Assembly (NCBI RefSeq): GCF_000374845.1 | Contig: NZ_KB895415.1 | Span: 248,001-312,000, forward strand | Direction: 5' to 3' | From: Paenibacillus terrigena DSM 21567 | Lineage (GTDB): Bacteria > Bacillota > Bacilli > Paenibacillales > Paenibacillaceae | DNA: 64,000 bases | Part shown: piece after piece, positions 9,370 through 19,446 of the stretch | Position numbering within the stretch: position 1 is the stretch's first letter | Layout: each line of letters opens with the position of its first letter | Made by a program: the position numbers and the translations under genes | The notes under the pieces: generated by a model | Database searches by the model: none | The model's input: the letters and a program-made list of their open reading frames with translations, nothing else | What the model was told of the DNA's origin: nothing

Positions 9370-10803
9370 TTAAAGATTATGCACGGCCTCTTTAAAAATT
9401 CGTCCACGCTGTTCATAGGAAGCAAACATGTCCCAGCTAGCGCATGCCGGGGAGAGGAGCACGATGTCTCCAGGTCTAGCAAGCTGAGCTGCTTGCACCA
9501 CGGCGTTGCGCAGCGTCTCCGCCGCATCTTCCACAGTATCGACGGTTTTAATATCCAATATCCCCGCTCCTTCCGCAACACGCGCTAACTTCTCACGTGT
9601 CTCGCCAAGAGTGACAATTCCACGGACATGTGCATGAAGGGCTGGAATCAGATCGTGAAAATCGAGACCACGGTCTAGCCCCCCTGCGATCAAAATTATA
9701 TCTTCTTGGAACGCTTGCAGCGCCGTTATCGTTGCAATCGTATTCGTTGCTTTGGAATTATTGTAATAGGAAACATCATTTTTCTTCCCGACAAATTCCA
9801 AGCGGTGCTCCACACCGTGGAAATCGGCAAGCGGGACTCTCAGTTCCGAAGGACTCACTCCCGCTGCGATGCAAATTGCTGAAGCTGCTAACGCATTATC
9901 AACATTGTATCTTGCTGGAATCCCGATGTGGTCCACTTCGATAATGGTATGCACCTGCGCATCTTGATCTCGGTAGACGACATGACGTGCCACGCCTTCG
10001 CTCGCATCGGCATCTGAATCATTCGAATATGGCGGTTCAACGTATACGCCGAATTCAAGGCGTTCCTTGCCTGAGAAAGGCAGCACCTTCGCAGAGACTT
10101 CAGCAGCAAGTCCACGGCAGATCGGATCATCCATATTTAACACGGCAAAGTCAGAATTTGTCTGATTCGCGAATATCTTCGTTTTGGATGCAATGTAATC
10201 GTCCATTGAACCATGATAGTCCAGATGGGTCTCTGCGACATTCAGAAGACATGCGATATGCGGATGGAACGCACTCGTACCTTTCAATTGAAAGCTGCTT
10301 AACTCTACAACCATGCGATTCTCGGCCGTTGCCTTCGCGACAGCTTGGACAAGCGGTGTACCGATGTTCCCAGCAACGATCGGGTGTTTCCCTGCGTGTT
10401 CTAATATTTTACCCACCCAAGTGGTGGTTGTTGTTTTCCCATTTGAGCCGGTAATCCCAATGATCGGCGCAGCACATATGTAAGAGGCAACTTCAATCTC
10501 CGTCACAATCTCGATACCGAGTTGCAACGCTTGCTGTAGTGGCTTAACGCTATAGGGAATCCCGGGATTTTTGACAACGAGGGCCACACCGGGATGAATA
10601 AGCTCGTCCGGATGTCCTCCACAAATAACAGAAATGCCCAAAGCTTCTAGTTCGTCAGCTTCGGGACTCTGGTCTCGGTCTTTCTTATCATTGACGATCA
10701 CATTCGCGCCCCATGAGGCGAGAACTTTCGCGACTTGTAAGCCGCTTTTGGCAAGACCAAGAACTACGACGTCTTGGCCTCGATATGCTTCCGGTAACAA
10801 CAT
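9370..10803 (-). CDS. murD: UDP-N-acetylmuramoyl-L-alanine--D-glutamate ligase MurD
   Basis: This ATP-dependent ligase adds D-glutamate to UDP-MurNAc-L-Ala in the cytoplasm. The 477-residue protein has an N-terminal Rossmann-like domain (VVVLGLAKSGLQVAKVLASWG), the Mur ligase P-loop GSNGKTTTTTW, NVAETHLDYHGSMDDYIASK, and the C-terminal domain with YNNSKATNTIATITAL and LLSPACASWDMFASYEQRG. The start at MLLPEAYRG has AAGGGG nine bases upstream and lies 4 bp past the mraY stop. A longer start would overlap mraY. Confidence 0.96.
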   Translation of the reverse strand: MLLPEAYRGQDVVVLGLAKSGLQVAKVLASWGANVIVNDKKDRDQSPEADELEALGISVICGGHPDELIHPGVALVVKNPGIPYSVKPLQQALQLGIEIVTEIEVASYICAAPIIGITGSNGKTTTTTWVGKILEHAGKHPIVAGNIGTPLVQAVAKATAENRMVVELSSFQLKGTSAFHPHIACLLNVAETHLDYHGSMDDYIASKTKIFANQTNSDFAVLNMDDPICRGLAAEVSAKVLPFSGKERLEFGVYVEPPYSNDSDADASEGVARHVVYRDQDAQVHTIIEVDHIGIPARYNVDNALAASAICIAAGVSPSELRVPLADFHGVEHRLEFVGKKNDVSYYNNSKATNTIATITALQAFQEDIILIAGGLDRGLDFHDLIPALHAHVRGIVTLGETREKLARVAEGAGILDIKTVDTVEDAAETLRNAVVQAAQLARPGDIVLLSPACASWDMFASYEQRGRIFKEAVHNL

Positions 10804-10807
10804 TGCA

Positions 10808-11770
10808 CTACAACCCCTTGTTGATATAAAGTCCAAGCCCTGCAAGCAGCAGGCCTACGATCCAGAACGTAATGACGACACGCCATTCCGACCAGCCCGA
10901 CAATTCAAAGTGATGGTGGATCGGACTCATCTTGAAAATCCGCTTACCTCTTAGTTTGAAGGAACCGACTTGAAGAATAACGGACAACATCTCAATGACG
11001 AATACGCCTCCGATAATAATAAACAACAGTTCGGTTTTCGTCAAAATCGCAATCGCCGCAATCGCGCCTCCGATGCCCAAGGAGCCGGAATCGCCCATAA
11101 ATACTTTGGCAGGATGCGCATTGTATACGAGGAAGCCAAGAACAGCTCCAATCATCGCTGCGGCCGCTATCGCAGACGCATGCCCTTCGACTTGCATCGC
11201 AATAACCGCAAAAGCGCCGAATGCGATTGCGCTAACACCCGACAACAAGCCGTCTAATCCATCGGTGAAGTTAACCGCATTACTGATCGCTAGCATCATT
11301 AACGTAATAAATACATAGTAGAACCATCCGAAATCCCATGCCACCGAGGTGCCTGGAATCGCAATGACCGTACTATGATTGTTCGAAATTAATAGCGCAC
11401 ATACAATGACAGCAAAGAGCAGTTGTCCGAACAACTTCTGCATTGCTGTTAAACCGAGTGATCTTTTGAACACAATTTTAATATAGTCATCAAGGAATCC
11501 AACAAGCCCAAATCCTAGTGTTGCCACAAGCAGAACAATAAAGTCCGTATTCATCACGGAAAACTTCAAGAAGCTAAGTGTAAAAGCAAGTAGAATAATA
11601 ATGCCGCCCATCGTCGGCGTACCTGCTTTTTTCAAATGCCCTTGGGGACCATCCTGCCGAATTTGCTGACCGAATTTCAACCTTCTTAATAGCGGAATAC
11701 ATAATGGTCCTGCAATAACCGCTAACAGAAAAGAAACCCCGATCGTAAGTAATACCAATTTAAAGTCCAC
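10808..11770 (-). CDS. mraY: Phospho-N-acetylmuramoyl-pentapeptide transferase MraY
   Basis: MraY is the integral membrane enzyme that attaches phospho-MurNAc-pentapeptide to undecaprenyl phosphate, giving lipid I. The 320-residue protein has ten hydrophobic segments and the family motifs [31 protein letters not shown] and [12 protein letters not shown] with the metal-binding aspartates and histidines. The start is probably the GTG giving (M)DFKLVLLT, because AGGAGTG is eight bases upstream. The GTG three codons earlier is too close to it. It is part of the murF-mraY-murD run. Confidence 0.95.
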   Translation of the reverse strand: MDFKLVLLTIGVSFLLAVIAGPLCIPLLRRLKFGQQIRQDGPQGHLKKAGTPTMGGIIILLAFTLSFLKFSVMNTDFIVLLVATLGFGLVGFLDDYIKIVFKRSLGLTAMQKLFGQLLFAVIVCALLISNNHSTVIAIPGTSVAWDFGWFYYVFITLMMLAISNAVNFTDGLDGLLSGVSAIAFGAFAVIAMQVEGHASAIAAAAMIGAVLGFLVYNAHPAKVFMGDSGSLGIGGAIAAIAILTKTELLFIIIGGVFVIEMLSVILQVGSFKLRGKRIFKMSPIHHHFELSGWSEWRVVITFWIVGLLLAGLGLYINKGL

Positions 11771-11849
11771 TACCGTCACACTCCTAAAATACGATCAAAA
11801 CCGCACATCCTTGCGATAACAACCATTCATGAATCAGAAATTACAACTA

Positions 11850-13250
11850 TTATAACGCGGTATCTCTTAGCGATCGTACCACTTCTTCCAGTCTCATCCC
11901 TCTAGAACCTTTAACTAGGACAAGATCACGCGGTGTTAATACAGATACAAGCTCTTGTACGAGCTCTTCCTTGTCTTGAAATGCTTTTACCCGCTCCGCA
12001 GGCATATAAGCTGATGCAGCCGATGCAATTTCCGCAGCAAGTGGTCCATAGGTATACAAGTAATCTATTTTCATTCTTTCGAATTCATGACCAATCAGAC
12101 GATGCAAATTCACTTCTTCCGGACCTAATTCAAGCATATCCCCCAGCACGACCGCTTTCTGACGGAAACCGCTCATGAGATCGAACAGTTCTAACGCTGC
12201 ACGAACAGCTGTCGGGCTTGCATTGTACGCATCATTAATGATCGTTAGGCCTGTTACTCCTTCAATCACTTCGGTGCGCATCCCTGTAACTACAAGATTC
12301 CGTAGCTGCGCATCCATTTCCTCTTCAGGAACGTCAAAATATCTCGCGACAGCCATTGCAGCCAGTGCATTGGACACATTATGCTGACCAAGCAGCGGAA
12401 TGAAGTAGCTCGCCTGATCCGATGTAGACGTTGTGAAAATCGTCCCCCGCGCGTTCAGCATAATACCTGTTGCATAGATGTCATTATCTTGTTCAAAGCC
12501 AAAACGAACCTGCGACATCTTCTTCGGCTGTATGGTCGAAGCTTCCTTCAGCACTTGTGTGATTAATGGTTCATCACCATTCGAGACGAGCAGACCACCC
12601 TCACTCAAAGAGCTAACAATTTCGAGTTTCGCTCTAGCAATCTCATCACGAGAGCCGAGTTGGAGAAGATGTGCATCACCGATGTTCGTAATGACTGCAA
12701 CCTCAGGACATGCGATTGACGATAACAGCTCAATCTCACCGCGGCTGCTCATTCCCATCTCAAGCACGATAATATCCGTGTCTACATCCATCTGTAGAAT
12801 CGTAAGTGGCAATCCAATATGATTATTGTAATTTCCATTCGTCTTATGAACCTTATACCTCGCGCTGAGGACAGCCGCGATCATATCCTTCGTCGTTGTC
12901 TTGCCATTACTGCCGGTTACACCGACAACACGCACACCCGATTCCCGAAGCACGCTCGCAGCCAGACGCTGCAACGCGAGCAATGGATCATCGACAAGAA
13001 TCAATGCCCCATTCACTTCAGGCTGCGCGCGATGCACAGGCCAGAATGCTGCCTGTGCACCTTGCTCAAGCGCCGTGCCGACAAAATCATGCCCATCAAA
13101 GCGTTCCCCCGCAAAGGGGACAAACAAACAGCCCTCATGGAGTTTACGGGTATCGATCTCGACGGCGTGAACCTGTAAATTTTCATATTGGATATCCGAC
13201 AGTCTCCCGCCGCATGCATTTGCAATCTCGCGTAGTGTTCTTGTAATCAC
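11850..13250 (-). CDS. murF: UDP-N-acetylmuramoyl-tripeptide--D-alanyl-D-alanine ligase MurF
   Basis: MurF joins D-Ala-D-Ala to the UDP-MurNAc tripeptide, completing the cytoplasmic precursor. The 466-residue protein shows the Mur ligase domains in order: an N-terminal domain with DTRKLHEGCLFVPFAGERFDGHDF, the P-loop GVTGSNGKTTTKDMI, TNGNYNNHIGLPLTIL, NIGDAHL, and the C-terminal NDAYNASPTAVRAAL. It starts with GTG, preceded by AAGGGG inside the end of murE, so translation of the two genes is probably coupled. The end has VLVKGSRGMRLEEVV. Confidence 0.96.
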   Translation of the reverse strand: MITRTLREIANACGGRLSDIQYENLQVHAVEIDTRKLHEGCLFVPFAGERFDGHDFVGTALEQGAQAAFWPVHRAQPEVNGALILVDDPLLALQRLAASVLRESGVRVVGVTGSNGKTTTKDMIAAVLSARYKVHKTNGNYNNHIGLPLTILQMDVDTDIIVLEMGMSSRGEIELLSSIACPEVAVITNIGDAHLLQLGSRDEIARAKLEIVSSLSEGGLLVSNGDEPLITQVLKEASTIQPKKMSQVRFGFEQDNDIYATGIMLNARGTIFTTSTSDQASYFIPLLGQHNVSNALAAMAVARYFDVPEEEMDAQLRNLVVTGMRTEVIEGVTGLTIINDAYNASPTAVRAALELFDLMSGFRQKAVVLGDMLELGPEEVNLHRLIGHEFERMKIDYLYTYGPLAAEIASAASAYMPAERVKAFQDKEELVQELVSVLTPRDLVLVKGSRGMRLEEVVRSLRDTAL

Positions 13251-13251
13251 A

Positions 13252-14733
13252 TTAATGGCCCCTTATCGCTTCTTTAGCAACTTCTCGATCATCAAAGTCG
13301 AAGGATTCTTGACCGATGATCTGATAGGTTTCATGCCCTTTCCCCGCAATCAATACTACATCGTGAGAGCTTGCCATTTCAATAGCCTTTTGTATGGCTG
13401 ATTTACGATCCACAATTAGCTCATAGGACGACTGGCGCGATGTATAATCCATGATTCCTTGTTCGATGTCTTTCAAAATGAGATTGGGATTCTCCGTCCG
13501 CGGATTATCGGATGTAACGAGGACATGATCGGAATATTCCGCAGCGATTCGGCCCATAATTGGACGTTTCGTACGATCACGGTCGCCTCCGCATCCGAAG
13601 ACGCAAAGAATTCGGCCTGTAGCGAATTCCTTCACCGTCTTGAGGACATTCTCAAGTCCATCCGGTGTATGCGCATAATCAACAATAACAGCATACGGTT
13701 GACCAGCATCCACTGCTTCAACACGCCCATCGACACCAGCAATTGATTCAAGACTTGCTTTAATCTGCTCTAGAGAAATGCCTTCCACCAATGCTGCACT
13801 GATCGCAGCCAGCGCGTTGTAGACATTGAATTTCCCAACCATCTGCAGCTCTATATCCGCGCTGCCACGGAATGTAGTGACATGGAACTGAGTTCCTCGG
13901 GAGGTAATCTTAATCTGACTTGCCTGAACATCTGATGGCTGATCCACACCATATGTAATAACCTCAGCTGAAGTCAGCGAACGGAAATAGTCGCTTGCAG
14001 CATCGTCAGCATTTAGAATGGCATAGGCGTGCTGATCCGGCGATTCCGGGAAATCATTGCCTAGACGCGAGAATAAGAGCCCTTTCGCTGCTTTATATTC
14101 TTCCATCGTCTTATGATAGTCCAAATGATCCTGCGTTAAATTCGTAAAGATTGCGGTACGGAAACGGCATCCTTTGACACGTCCTTGCAGTAGTGCATGG
14201 GATGAAACCTCCATCACGCAAGCGGCCGTACCTGCCTCAACCATCGCATGCAGCGATTGCTGCAATTCCAAAGCTTCTGGCGTCGTACGGCTCATCTCCA
14301 TTTTCTTACCAGCATATCGCATCTGAATGGTTCCGATAATACCTGGATGGAAACTAGCATCCTCTAAGATCCGTTCGATGAGATAGGTCGTCGTTGTTTT
14401 GCCATTTGTACCCGTAACACCGATCATTTTCATTTGCTTACTTGGCGATCCGTAGAAATAATCTGCAAAAACAGCCATCGCATACCTGCTGTCCTTCACA
14501 ATAATTTGCGGGAGCGGTAGATCAAGCTTACGCTCTACCACCAGCGCCACAGCGCCTTGGGCAACAGCTTTGTCAGCGAATGTATGCCCATCGACGGTAT
14601 GTCCAGGCAAACAAATGAACAAATCCCCCGGTTGCACCTTGCGTGAATCCGTCTGGATCCCCGTCACCTGAATGTCCCCGTCTCCTTCTATTTGTGCAGT
14701 TGTTAACCGCGACACGAGCTCCTTCACCAACAT
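13252..14733 (-). CDS. murE: UDP-MurNAc-L-Ala-D-Glu--meso-diaminopimelate ligase MurE
   Basis: MurE adds the third residue of the stem peptide. The 493-residue protein has IQTDSRKVQPGDLFICLPG, the P-loop GVTGTNGKTTTTYLIERI, and SDNPRTENP. The DNPR motif marks enzymes that use meso-diaminopimelate rather than lysine, so the wall is predicted to be of the DAP type usual for Bacillus and Paenibacillus. GKGHETYQ near the end is also typical. The ATG at MLVKELVSRL follows GGAGGG by 8 bp. An ATG overlapping that GGAGGG is rejected. It lies just downstream of spoVD as in B. subtilis. Confidence 0.96.
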   Translation of the reverse strand: MLVKELVSRLTTAQIEGDGDIQVTGIQTDSRKVQPGDLFICLPGHTVDGHTFADKAVAQGAVALVVERKLDLPLPQIIVKDSRYAMAVFADYFYGSPSKQMKMIGVTGTNGKTTTTYLIERILEDASFHPGIIGTIQMRYAGKKMEMSRTTPEALELQQSLHAMVEAGTAACVMEVSSHALLQGRVKGCRFRTAIFTNLTQDHLDYHKTMEEYKAAKGLLFSRLGNDFPESPDQHAYAILNADDAASDYFRSLTSAEVITYGVDQPSDVQASQIKITSRGTQFHVTTFRGSADIELQMVGKFNVYNALAAISAALVEGISLEQIKASLESIAGVDGRVEAVDAGQPYAVIVDYAHTPDGLENVLKTVKEFATGRILCVFGCGGDRDRTKRPIMGRIAAEYSDHVLVTSDNPRTENPNLILKDIEQGIMDYTSRQSSYELIVDRKSAIQKAIEMASSHDVVLIAGKGHETYQIIGQESFDFDDREVAKEAIRGH

Positions 14734-14804
14734 GTCTAATCCCTCCATCTTTTTCCTTAATTGTTACGAACTTGCATTCCGATGCATTCATTTTTAAATT
14801 TTAG

Positions 14805-16742
14805 CTACTCATTCGGCAATGCTGCTTCACTTCCCATGTAAATCCGAATGGTGGAACCTTTCTCCACGCGCTCGCCCGGTTTGGGCGCTTGGGCAACGAC
14901 AACCTTACCCGTGCCTGATTTCGCGAGATTGAAATTGGTGTTCATATCTTGATAGATATCTTCCAAGGTCATCCCCTTCATATTCGGAACCGTTACGAGC
15001 GGTATTTCATCGGTTTTATACGGATGTGCGATCTGATCCTTACGTTTCGGAACGCCCATATATTGTAACGCATCTTCCATAATGTTGCGAACAATCGGCG
15101 CAGCGATCAATCCCCCAAATTGAATCCCTTGCGGGTTGTCTACTGCCGTATAGACGACCAATTGTGGGTCATCCGCAGGTGCAAAGCCAATAAATGATAC
15201 AATATGCTCGTTCGGCGAGTAACGTCCATTAACAACTTTTTGAGCTGTTCCTGTCTTACCGCCAACACGATACCCATCGATAAAAGCTTTACCCCCCGTA
15301 CCTTTGGCAACAACACTTTCGAGCGCCTCACGGACGATCTTGGAGCTCTCCTCAGAGATCACTTGTCGGACAGGCTGGGACTCCATGTTCTGAAGTACCG
15401 TCCCTGTCTCCGGCTGAATTAATCGCATCCCAACATGAGGTTGATACAAATACCCGCCATTAATGGCTGCTGCGACCGCTGCGACTTGTTGAATCGGAGT
15501 CACCGATACCCCCTGTCCAAAAGCAGTCGTCGCAAGCTCGACGGGGCCAACACGTGATAATTTGAAGAGAATTCCTGTTGCTTCACCATTCAGGTCAATC
15601 CCCGTCTTCTGGCCAAAGCCAAAATTCTTTATGTACTCGAACAATTTTTCTTTGCCAAGACGTTGACCTAGCGCCACAAACCCAGGGTTGCAAGAGTTCT
15701 CAACGACTTGCAGGAAGGTCTCGCTTCCATGGCCGCCCTTCTTCCAGCAGCGAAGCTTGGCCCCACTCACATCGACATACCCCGGATCATAGAAATGATC
15801 ATACTTAAGATTGACCTTCTTCTCTTGAACCGCAGCAGCTAGAGTGATGATCTTGAACGTTGAACCTGGCTCGAAGGTGCTCCAAATCGATAGATTGCGA
15901 TTATAGAGCTCCGGTGCGTATTCCCGATAATTTCCCGGGTCATAACCTGGCTTACTCGACATCGCTAGAATCTCCCCGTTCTTCGGGTTCATCACGATCG
16001 TCGTAATCGATTTCGGGTTCAATTGGGCCATCGCCTGATCTTGTTCCCGCTCTACTATTGTCTGTAGATGTTTGTCCAGTGTCAATTGTAAATTCAATCC
16101 ATCTTGCGGTTCGGTGTACTTCTCGGAGGAATTCGGCATTTGCCGCCCTGCTGCATCAGACAGGAAGGAGACATTTCCCCGTTGCCCCTGCAGCTTGTCA
16201 TCATAGATCTTCTCCACACCTGTAAGACCACCGTCGAGCCCGACAATTCCTAGCACTTGACCTGCCAATTCGTTAAAAGGATAGTACCTTTTATTGTCCT
16301 CCGCGACGACGATCCCTTTCAAGTTCAGATCACGAACTTGCTGTGCTTTCTCTAGCGTAATTTTACGGCCTGCTGGCTGAATGTTGACGATAAAAGAGCC
16401 CTTCTTCGAGACATATTTAAGCATTGTCTCTTTTGATGTCCCGAGCACATTCGCTAGCGCTGCTGCTGTGGCCTCCTTGTCCTTAATTTGAACAGGAATG
16501 GCCAGAATGCTCGGTGAGCTAATATTGTATGCAAGGCGAACGCCATTGCGATCCAATACCTCTCCACGTTTTGCAGAGAACGGAATTTCACGACGCCACA
16601 AATCCTCGGCCTCTTTGGAGAGCTCATTTCCCTTATACAATTGCACAAACCCTAGCCTGCCCATCAAGGCAGCAAATCCTACGGTTATGATTAATAATGA
16701 CAACATAATTCTGCGTCGTACGGTGACACCCGAACTTTTCAC
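14805..16742 (-). CDS. spoVD: SpoVD, sporulation-specific class B penicillin-binding protein
   Basis: This 645-residue transpeptidase has an N-terminal membrane anchor, a PBP dimer domain (RGEVLDRNGVRLAYN), the transpeptidase domain and one C-terminal PASTA domain. The SxxK serine in GSTFK is residue 294, SxN is SCN, and KTGTAQ is present. Cys332 (LRCWKKGGHG) and Cys351 (NSCNPGF) fall exactly where B. subtilis SpoVD has its redox-controlled pair kept reduced by StoA in the intermembrane space. The GTG giving (M)KSSGVTVRRR follows GGGAGGGG and matches the B. subtilis start. It is expected to act with SpoVE in cortex synthesis. Confidence 0.95.
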   Translation of the reverse strand: MKSSGVTVRRRIMLSLLIITVGFAALMGRLGFVQLYKGNELSKEAEDLWRREIPFSAKRGEVLDRNGVRLAYNISSPSILAIPVQIKDKEATAAALANVLGTSKETMLKYVSKKGSFIVNIQPAGRKITLEKAQQVRDLNLKGIVVAEDNKRYYPFNELAGQVLGIVGLDGGLTGVEKIYDDKLQGQRGNVSFLSDAAGRQMPNSSEKYTEPQDGLNLQLTLDKHLQTIVEREQDQAMAQLNPKSITTIVMNPKNGEILAMSSKPGYDPGNYREYAPELYNRNLSIWSTFEPGSTFKIITLAAAVQEKKVNLKYDHFYDPGYVDVSGAKLRCWKKGGHGSETFLQVVENSCNPGFVALGQRLGKEKLFEYIKNFGFGQKTGIDLNGEATGILFKLSRVGPVELATTAFGQGVSVTPIQQVAAVAAAINGGYLYQPHVGMRLIQPETGTVLQNMESQPVRQVISEESSKIVREALESVVAKGTGGKAFIDGYRVGGKTGTAQKVVNGRYSPNEHIVSFIGFAPADDPQLVVYTAVDNPQGIQFGGLIAAPIVRNIMEDALQYMGVPKRKDQIAHPYKTDEIPLVTVPNMKGMTLEDIYQDMNTNFNLAKSGTGKVVVAQAPKPGERVEKGSTIRIYMGSEAALPNE

Positions 16743-16815
16743 AGCGTACCCCTCCCTGTCCATCATGAATGGTTTCATAACAAGACTATTCAGGACAAAC
16801 AGGGGTTAGAACAAG

Positions 16816-19017
16816 CTATTTGGGTGGAGGATCACTCTTCTCACCCGTCATCGGTTCAAGCTTGAAGTTCACATGCATTTTATCGCCGTCTTTCGTCGTC
16901 TCTTGGCTCACAACATATCCTTCCCCTGTAATGGTGTAAGAGATGTCGAGCAAGGTACAGAATTCAAGCACATCCCGAAGCGACGAGCCTTTCATATCAG
17001 GCATCGTAATATTTTTGGGGTCTTCCGTAATGAGATAGACCCGATTTCCTTGCGCTAACGGCGTCCCCGCATCAGGAACTTGACGAACGATGTTACTTCC
17101 TTTGCCTATCGTATCAAACGTTATGCCTTGATTCGTCAATTTCTCTTTCGCTTCTGCGATCTTCAGCTTCAATACATCTGGGACAATGGCGACAGGTTTA
17201 GCTGGTTTTCCCTCACTCTTCGTCTCGTCTTCTGTCTCTTGCTTCGGTTTACTACTTGGCTCGATACCCAAATATCTTAAAGACTGACTCATGATGGATT
17301 TGAAAACAGGTCCAGCTGCTGAACCACCGCCTACGTATTGGTCATTAGGCTCGTCAATAATAACATAAACTAACAATTTTGGATCTTCGACAGGCGCGTA
17401 CCCGATAAAGGATACAACATACTTATTCGCTTCATATCCTCCACCCTTTTTCGGTTTCTGCGCTGTTCCTGTCTTACCTGCGATTCGATAACCTTCAATG
17501 TAAGCACTCTTACCTGTACCGATCTTCTGGTCCGATACAACCTGTTCCAAATATTCCCCCACTTTGCGTGAAGTCTCTGGTGATATGACCTGTCTGACCA
17601 TCGTCGGTTCAATCTTGGTCGTTGTGTTGGTTGTTGGATCAATGATTTCTTTGACAAGACGCGGTGCCATAAGCTTCCCACCATTTGCAACAGCAGCAAC
17701 ACCTGCAACCTGCTGGATTGGTGTAACAACAACGCCCCCTTGCCCGAACGACGCTGTCGCTACATCAACATTCGAATCCAGACGCATTGTACCTGCTCGT
17801 TCCCCGAATAATGGGATATCTGTTTTCTGCCCAAAACCGAAATCTTCGAAGTATTTCCCCAACTTTTCTTTCTGTAATCGTTCATACCCTAATTTGACGA
17901 AGGCGACGTTACTCGAACGCTTCAACCCTTCTAAGAATGTAATTTCACCCCAACCTCCGCGTTTATGGTCACGAAGTGGCTTAGGCCATCCGCTCACTTT
18001 TATTTGTCCCGACATGTATGTTTCGTTCGGGTTGAAGTACCCCTCCTGTACCGCAGCAGCAAGTGTAATGATCTTGAATGTTGAACCTGGCTCATAGACC
18101 GATTTAATGGAATGATCATAGAAGTTCGCTTGATTCTTTGTTTCCCAATATTTATTCGGGTTGTAGTTCGGCATATTAGCAGTCGCAAGAATATCCATCG
18201 TACTCGGGTCAGCTACAATGGCCGTTGCGCTAATGGGTTGATACTTGTTGTATACTTCCTTTAACGCTTCTTCGGTAAAATGCTGAATATTCTGATCAAG
18301 TGTCAGCACCAAATTTTTGCCATCTTTCTCCGGCTTATATATTTCGTCCGCTGAAGGCAGTTTGTAGCCTTTGCGGTCCTGATCATAAGATATGGAACCA
18401 TCGATTCCTGCTAAGTCCTTATCAAAGAAAGCCTCGAGACCTGTAACCGCCTTGCCTTGCTTGTCGGTATATCCGAGCAAATGTGCAGCTAACGAATCGT
18501 TCGGATAGAAGCGCTTCGTCTCTTTCAACAGGTAAATGCCCACATCCGCGTTTTTCCCGACCTTGTCACGAAGTTCATCGATATAAGTATTAATCTTATC
18601 CGCAAGACCTTGATCAATCTTCCAGCCTTCCTCACGGACTTCACGTTGATCATAATAAGTACCATCTTTTTTCTTGGCCGTCACCAATGCCATGACTTCA
18701 GGTACCGGTTTGTTCAATATTTCACTCAGCTTAGCAGCAATGGGTTCTTCCAACTTCAGATCATGAATTCGCTTCGGATTCACAGCAACGGTATAAGCTG
18801 GTGCATCTACAGCCAATGTATTCATGTTACGGTCGAATATCGTTCCACGAACAGCATCCAACTTAACGGTCGTCGACCACGTTTCTTTCGCTTTTTCTGT
18901 CAAGAATGACGCATCTACCACCTGAACCCAGAAAATTCTCACTAATAGAATAAAAAAGAGGATGGTAATACATCCTCCGATAAACATGGTGCGTATTCGT
19001 ATTCTTTTTACCATCAT
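16816..19017 (-). CDS. pbpB: Class B penicillin-binding protein 2B, septal transpeptidase
   Basis: This essential division transpeptidase crosslinks septal peptidoglycan. The 733-residue protein has a basic cytoplasmic tail, one membrane helix at about 10-35, the dimer domain (RGTIFDRNMNTLAVD), and a transpeptidase domain with SxxK at Ser312 (GSTFK), SSN and KTGTAQ. Two PASTA repeats cover roughly 620-720. It directly follows ftsL and precedes the paralogue spoVD. Two PASTA domains and the place after ftsL distinguish it from SpoVD. Partners are predicted to be FtsW, FtsL and DivIB. Confidence 0.95.
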   Translation of the reverse strand: MMVKRIRIRTMFIGGCITILFFILLVRIFWVQVVDASFLTEKAKETWSTTVKLDAVRGTIFDRNMNTLAVDAPAYTVAVNPKRIHDLKLEEPIAAKLSEILNKPVPEVMALVTAKKKDGTYYDQREVREEGWKIDQGLADKINTYIDELRDKVGKNADVGIYLLKETKRFYPNDSLAAHLLGYTDKQGKAVTGLEAFFDKDLAGIDGSISYDQDRKGYKLPSADEIYKPEKDGKNLVLTLDQNIQHFTEEALKEVYNKYQPISATAIVADPSTMDILATANMPNYNPNKYWETKNQANFYDHSIKSVYEPGSTFKIITLAAAVQEGYFNPNETYMSGQIKVSGWPKPLRDHKRGGWGEITFLEGLKRSSNVAFVKLGYERLQKEKLGKYFEDFGFGQKTDIPLFGERAGTMRLDSNVDVATASFGQGGVVVTPIQQVAGVAAVANGGKLMAPRLVKEIIDPTTNTTTKIEPTMVRQVISPETSRKVGEYLEQVVSDQKIGTGKSAYIEGYRIAGKTGTAQKPKKGGGYEANKYVVSFIGYAPVEDPKLLVYVIIDEPNDQYVGGGSAAGPVFKSIMSQSLRYLGIEPSSKPKQETEDETKSEGKPAKPVAIVPDVLKLKIAEAKEKLTNQGITFDTIGKGSNIVRQVPDAGTPLAQGNRVYLITEDPKNITMPDMKGSSLRDVLEFCTLLDISYTITGEGYVVSQETTKDGDKMHVNFKLEPMTGEKSDPPPK

Positions 19018-19067
19018 CTAACATTCCCTTCATCCGCAGTCGAGTTATACCTACGACCTCGAGTTAA

Positions 19068-19427
19068 TCAATCCCCCGCTTTTTTGGACTTGGGCTGAAA
19101 GCCAAGTGCTACAGCTCGATCATAAATAGCCGCTGGACTCGACAATTTTTCTTTCTCCGTCTTGAGCACGGCAATTTCCTTCTTCATCACTTGCACTTCA
19201 CGACTCATCTTCTGCATTTGCATGTTCAAATCATAGATTTGCGCATAGCGCCAGATAATTACACCAGCAACAAGGGAGCATACGACAATGGTGAACAAGT
19301 ATAGCAGCTTCTCCTGCGTGGATAATAACCCCTTCCGCGATACAACTTTCGTCGTCTCGCGATACCGATCCGGAGTGCGTTGGATTTTCTTTTCTTTTAG
19401 CGCTAAATTCCCACGAACATATGCCAT
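19068..19427 (-). CDS. ftsL: Cell division protein FtsL
   Basis: This is a small bitopic division protein of 119 residues. It has a basic cytoplasmic segment, one membrane helix (LLYLFTIVVCSLVAGVIIW) and an extracellular coiled coil (LNMQMQKMSREVQVMKKEIAVLKTEKEKL) ending in AVALGFQPKSK. FtsL sequences diverge widely, so the assignment rests on size, topology, the coiled coil and the position between rsmH and pbpB. It should pair with DivIC and DivIB to activate the septal synthase. Confidence 0.92.
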   Translation of the reverse strand: MAYVRGNLALKEKKIQRTPDRYRETTKVVSRKGLLSTQEKLLYLFTIVVCSLVAGVIIWRYAQIYDLNMQMQKMSREVQVMKKEIAVLKTEKEKLSSPAAIYDRAVALGFQPKSKKAGD

Positions 19428-19446
19428 TGACTATACTCCCCCATTA

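Noticed and set aside
9987-10454. Plus-strand open frame of 155 codons opposite murD
   Set aside because: It is antisense to murD, has arginine/serine/histidine-rich composition typical of shadow frames and no start signals.
17564-18097. Plus-strand open frame of 177 codons opposite pbpB
   Set aside because: It is a shadow of the conserved transpeptidase coding frame.
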